From an uncultured Verrucomicrobia subdivision 3 bacterium (GTDB lineage: Bacteria; Verrucomicrobiota; Verrucomicrobiia; Limisphaerales; UBA8199), in the NCBI GenBank assembly GCA_903913865.1, contig CAIWMU010000078.1, positions 1 to 46,863 on the forward strand: DNA of 46,863 nucleotides, read 5' to 3'. The position numbers and the translations under genes are program-made. The notes beneath the pieces are model-generated. The model worked only from the letters and a program-made list of their open reading frames with translations. It was not told the DNA's origin and searched no databases. Shown in pieces: positions 46,101 through 46,863 of the stretch; the stretch's first letter is position 1, and every line of letters starts with the position of its first letter.

Positions 46101-46863
46101 CCTTCACGAATGGCACCCTGACAGTGGACAAGGCGGCGATGAGCATCACAGCCAATGCCACGAACAAGGTGTATGGGGCGGGGAACCCGGTCTTCACTGG
46201 AACCGTGGCGGGTGTGGTGAACAACGACAACATCACCGGCCTCTACAGCACGGCAGCGACAGGGGCGAGTGGTGTGGGGACCTACGACATCGTTCCATCT
46301 TTCAGCGATCCTGACAGCAAACTTGGCAACTACACTGTGACCACCAATAGGGCGCTGCTGACGGTGACCAAGGCCCCGCTGCTGGTGATTGCGGATTACA
46401 AGAGCCGGGTGTATGGGCATACCAACCCGCTGTTTACGGCCAGCTACAGCGGGTTCGTGAACAACGAAGGGCCTGCCTCACTTGGGAAAAGCGGGAGCGG
46501 CAAGACACCACTGCTGCGTGGCCCGGTGACGGGTTCGCCATCCCTGACAACGACGGCGGATGTGACCAGTCCTGTGGGTGCCTACACCATCACCTCCGCG
46601 CTGGGAACCCTGGCCGCGTCGAACTACAGCTTCTCCTTCACAAACGGGGTGCTGACCATTGAACAGGCGGTTGTGACCGTGGCAGCCGACAACAAGAGCC
46701 GGACCTACGGCTCGACGAACCAGGTGTTCACCGCCAGCTACAGTGGCTGGTTGAACAGTGACAATGAAACCATTCTGGGCGGCGCCCCCTCCCTGACCAC
46801 CACGGCAACAGCATCGAGCACGGTTGGCACCTATCCGATCACAGCGGCGATCGGCACCCTGAC
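37115..46863 (+). CDS. Giant secreted Ig/MBG repeat protein with NHL propeller (3' end beyond window)
   Basis: One open frame of at least 3249 codons runs from ATG 37115 to the window edge with no stop; an in-frame stop lies two codons before the ATG. The signal peptide spans about residues 1-39 (LFAVWMVICAIPLARA). Order: an N-terminal domain (41-195); three Ig-like domains of the TxTxLxSSxNPxxYGxxVTFTATV type (about 199-285, 452-543, 710-803) alternating with two anchor-type jelly-roll-like domains (290-447, 545-709); MBG domains (806-1657); a fibronectin-III-like domain split by six NHL blades (1730-2150, blades about 1773-2092); a cadherin-like stretch; then more MBG domains to the edge. 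It is probably a cell-surface or extracellular adhesin/structural protein. The C-terminal sorting or anchor signal is outside the window. Identical DNA repeats suggest that copy number may vary. Confidence 0.9.
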   Translation, partial: MQTIVCANHPFARTRIHSHLFRALFAVWMVICAIPLARAATVNVTFDSPTIEFAADGGIDHVMNFEVRQVGINFQPRAGIIFDLSLGLEFLSGNTNLGLSGVALVMAGNPYAYRDNGHPLYFAGTGDSLFGSLRFSNNLFGAATVLTPGTTRVTLSAEVAGDWDPVGTNLAFTSGSALLASGANHMDVTVTNLILPGTTTTLTSSTNPTTYGSNVTFTATVSPGAATGTVAFKDGATTVGTGTLSGGVATFTTNGLAVGSHSITAEYSGSSSHASSISSALGHTVTTVPTVWLFDNLGTETLTEAMYEGDTWGASQFTTDAHDYVVKTVVIRMYRSGPSTARADIFSDSGGLPGTSLGTLTSADIPLDTAADVTLTGPGVSLAANSTYWVVLRAETGQLWWSYTTDTSGSGPGFSPLYTTSSDAGVTWEVAGDSMPNQLQISAEIAPVPDPTVVALSSSPNPSTYGSSVTFTATVTPGAATGTVTFKDGTNTLGTGTLSGGVATLATNGLSVGSHSLTAEYAGDSSYLGSTNSPALTQTVAAAGSASVLLDNTAATTQPLLTPASSTSLATGFGGWTFTVTGQTWTVTSATFGLYANVTGNANVGVNLYSGTDAVGTPLASIPVASLNLRSIADGAGYYSWNSLNWSLPAGTYTVAASWDLVGSPTPRLAVVADASSMNTGSGITIVRSTKQTLPGLYYSVRIEGTSAGPTTTPTTTTLASSLNPSIYGASVTLTATLSTNAATGTVTFKDGTNTLGTGSLTNGVATFTTNRLSAGMHLLTASYEGDSRYGGSVSSTHTQVVAKATASVELASLTPTYTGLPLPITSWTTPSNLTLVVTYNGSATAPTDAGSYTVVATILDANYAGSVTNTLVVGKAPLLVGADYKSRVYGQTNPLFTASYSGILTNRIIVSAPKGGGGKVKLGLNPLPFTGTPSLTTTADATSPVGPYEITAGLGSLESSNYNFSFTNGVLTIEQAIVTVAADNKARAYGVTNPVFTASYSGWLNGDTEAVLAGAPALTTTATTNSVVGTYAITGAVGTLTATNYSFAFTNGTLTVDKAAMSITANATNKVYGAVNPGFTGTVAGVVNNDNITGLYTSDADIYTWAGTYDIVPSLSDPDGKLGNYSVTTNKALLTITKAPLLVIADYKSRVYGDTNPVLTASYSGFVNNEGPAPTGKGGSRKTPLKLQPVEGSPSLTTTADVSSPVGSYTITAELGSLAASNYSFSFTNGVLTIEQAVVTVAADNKSRAYGATNPVFTASYSGWLNGDTEAVLAGAPALTTAATTNSVVGTYAITTAIGTLAATNYSFAFTNGTLTVDKAAMSITANATNRVYGAVNPAFTGTVAGVVNNDNITGSYACGATARSLVATYDIVPSLVDPDSKLGNYTVTTNKALLTVTKAPLLVIADYKSRVYGHTNPVLTASYSGFVGNEGPASLGKGGSGKTPLAFSPVTGAASLTTTADVTSPVGAYTITVALGSLESSNYSFSFTNGVLTIEQAVVTVAADNKSRAYGATNPVFTASYSGWLNGDTEAVLAGAPALTTAATTNSVVGTYAITPAIGTLAATNYSFAFTNGTLTVDKASAGVQLDSLTQTYNGTAREVTSWTTPSNLTVSVTYNGSGVLVTNPGSYTVVATIVDANHFGGVTNTLVVARAEPIVTVWPAAAYIIAGQALSSGALTGGSASVPGGFEWTLPATVPLAGTNLQNVTFTATDAVNYSAVTGSVSVVVISAPAVTTLAASLVTSNSATLNATINPGGLAGALFQYGTSTNGELVVSTLAGSGTASFANGTGAAASFSRPLGVAVDISGNVYVADYSNNRIRKITPEGVVTTLAGSGAGASGDGAALSASFFAPAGVALDAAGNLFVADSGNNRIRKVSSLGVVTTLAGSSSGSANGTGFVGTFSNPRGVAVDASGNVYVADYGNHRIRKVTTGGLITTLAGSTQGFVEGTGTAAAFNSPRGVVVDANGNVYVADYGNHRIRKVTSEGVVTTLAGSTVGFAEGTGELANFSSPTGVALDGGGNVYVADYGNHRIRKVTSGGVVTTVAGSGTSGFEDGSSLTAKFFSPASLVVDSSGSLYVADFGNQRVRKVAESTLPLFFAQGDLAGTDPVPASLSLTNLLPETTYYYRAVGTNVAGTNYGEFLSFRTLAVNQAPVLALAVTNQAATYDSAFSYTFPEGTFTDPDNNTLGYTATGLPGGITLNSGTRTFSGTPSAPGSNWVTLVASDGTLTATNTFAIVVGKAAAAVHLERLEQTYSASFREATAWTTPSNLIVVVSYVGMVEPPVDAGSYTVVATILDANYAGSATNTLVVGKAPLLVGADYKSRVYGRTNPLFTASYSGILTNRIIVSAPKGGGGKVKLGLNPLPFTGTPSLTTTADVASPAGPYEITAALGSLESSNYSFSFTNGVLTIEQAVVTVAADNKSRAYGVTNPVFTASYSGWLNGDTEAVLAGAPSLTTTATTNSVVGTYAITPAIGTLSATNYSFAFTNGTLTVDKAAMSITADATNRVYGAVNPAFTGTVAGVVNNDNITGSYASGATARSPVGTYDIVPSLIDPDSKLGNYTVTTNKALLTVTKAPLLVIADYKSRVYGHTNPVLTASYSGFVNNEGPASLGKGGSGKTPLTPSPVTGAASLTTTAEVTSPVGTYTITAALGTLSSVNYSFSFTNGVLTVEQAVVTVAADNKSRTYGATNPVFTASYSGWLNGDTEAVLAGAPTLTTSATTNSTVGTYAITPAIGTLTATNYSFGFTNGTLTVGKAELLVSADARSRAYGVTNPVLTASYSGYVNGETNSILTGSPGLSTTAETTSPVGEYPITVTRGTLAAENYNFAFTNGLLTVGKSTLTVAADSASRAYGAANPVFTVTYTGWINGDTTNNLAGAPALETLAATNSPVGDYAITVAVGTLTAGNYDMVFTNGTLTVTQAVLTVAGDNKSRIYGATNPVFTASYSGWVNGDTASILAGSPSLTSTAATNSVVGSYAITAAIGTLTATNYSFAFTNGTLTVDKAAMSITANATNKVYGAGNPVFTGTVAGVVNNDNITGLYSTAATGASGVGTYDIVPSFSDPDSKLGNYTVTTNRALLTVTKAPLLVIADYKSRVYGHTNPLFTASYSGFVNNEGPASLGKSGSGKTPLLRGPVTGSPSLTTTADVTSPVGAYTITSALGTLAASNYSFSFTNGVLTIEQAVVTVAADNKSRTYGSTNQVFTASYSGWLNSDNETILGGAPSLTTTATASSTVGTYPITAAIGTL
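39662..40045 (+). repeat. D-C' MBG block, copy 1 (pair with 43973)
   Basis: This ~384-bp stretch, encoding the end of one MBG domain (DAGSYTVVATILDANYAG) and the next (PLLVGADYKSRVYG...), recurs 4311 bp downstream at 43973-44356. The first ~240 bp differ at only a handful of positions. The offset is a multiple of three. Confidence 0.85.
40046..41858 (+). repeat. 783-bp higher-order MBG repeat, array 1 (about 2.3 copies)
   Basis: Three different MBG domain types follow in fixed order: A (VTVAADNKSRAYG), B (MSITANATNKVYGAVNP) and C (PLLVIADYKSRVYG). Equivalent bases of unit A lie at 40088, 40871 and 41654, exactly 783 bp (261 codons) apart. Copies 1 and 2 are complete; the third has only A and then switches to a different MBG type at about 41861. 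Confidence 0.88.
42431..43390 (+). repeat. Six NHL repeats inside the giant protein
   Basis: Six repeats of about 50 residues share the pattern GVAVDxxGNVYVADYGNHRIRK followed by VTTLAGS (the last reads SLVVDSSGSLYVADFGNQRV). Six is the usual number of blades for an NHL beta-propeller. A partial first strand (VVSTLAGSG) precedes blade one and could close the ring. DNA such as aatgtgtatgtggcggatta recurs at 42540, 42864, 43020 and 43180. Confidence 0.9.
43973..44356 (+). repeat. D-C' MBG block, copy 2 (pair with 39662)
   Basis: Near-identical copy of 39662-40045, displaced by 4311 bp. Between the two copies lie array 1, a further Ig-like stretch and the NHL propeller. Confidence 0.85.
44357..45388 (+). 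repeat. 783-bp higher-order MBG repeat, array 2 (about 1.3 copies)
   Basis: Units A-B-C-A in the same order as array 1, with matching A bases at 44399 and 45182 (783 bp apart). The B-C part is closest to the second copy of array 1 (offset 3528 bp), whereas the D-C' block before it matches the beginning of array 1 (offset 4311 bp). Confidence 0.85.
45887..46863 (+). repeat. 783-bp higher-order MBG repeat, array 3 (cut by window edge)
   Basis: Units A-B-C plus the start of another A; matching A bases at 45929 and 46712 are again 783 bp apart. Two A-like but more diverged MBG units (about 45392-45883) separate it from array 2. The array continues beyond the window. Confidence 0.85.

Noticed and set aside
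44462-46420. A 652-codon open frame on the minus strand across the MBG repeats (and similar ones at 40409-41362)
   Set aside because: It is antisense to the giant repeat gene, His/Arg/Val-rich and itself repetitive; it exists only because the repeats lack stops in that frame.

Overview
The window is GC-rich chromosomal DNA from a bacterium that looks like a member of the PVC group, most likely Verrucomicrobiota. The main clues are a prepilin-like protein with a G-type N-terminus and an H-x9-DG C-terminal motif (15033-15950), secreted alpha-L-fucosidase and alpha-L-rhamnosidase genes, a membrane-anchored kinase with a beta-propeller-like sensor, intergenic clusters of small palindromes, weak Shine-Dalgarno sites, and a giant secreted MBG/Ig repeat protein. 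The assignment rests on gene content only.

Left part, minus strand (309-6297): a complete phosphate-uptake operon in the order porin, pstS, pstC, pstA, pstB, phoU. A Pho-box-like array of 11-bp direct repeats (6325-6364) lies directly upstream of the porin, and an intrinsic terminator/attenuator separates pstS from pstC. A small lipoprotein gene diverges from the same intergenic region. Positions 7114-8991 encode a transmembrane kinase-like protein. Divergent from it is a cluster of three unassigned genes (9125-11680), the last with a six-cysteine N-terminus and a helix-turn-helix C-terminus.

Middle (11847-25575): a small lipoprotein, a PpiD/SurA-like chaperone, a PHP-family histidinol phosphatase, a prepilin-like protein, a DUF423 membrane protein, then a deoxysugar-related group (GH29 fucosidase, GT4 glycosyltransferase, GH78 rhamnosidase), then fatty-acid synthesis genes in the order fabG, acpP, fabF on the minus strand, with a strong hairpin just before fabF.

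Right-middle (26035-36589): a tightly coupled plus-strand operon for the membrane arm of a complex-I-like enzyme: nuoH, nuoI, nuoJ, nuoK, an MrpD-like subunit, a small two-helix protein, a second long MrpD-like subunit, nuoM and nuoN. The nuoA-G genes are absent, and there are four antiporter-like subunits instead of three. A GltD-like iron-sulfur flavoprotein follows 80 bp downstream.

Right end (37115 to the window edge): one uninterrupted reading frame of at least 3249 codons with no stop inside the window. It encodes a secreted protein with Ig-like domains, two anchor-type domains, many MBG domains arranged in an exact 783-bp (261-residue) higher-order repeat, and a six-bladed NHL propeller that appears to be inserted inside a fibronectin-III-like domain.
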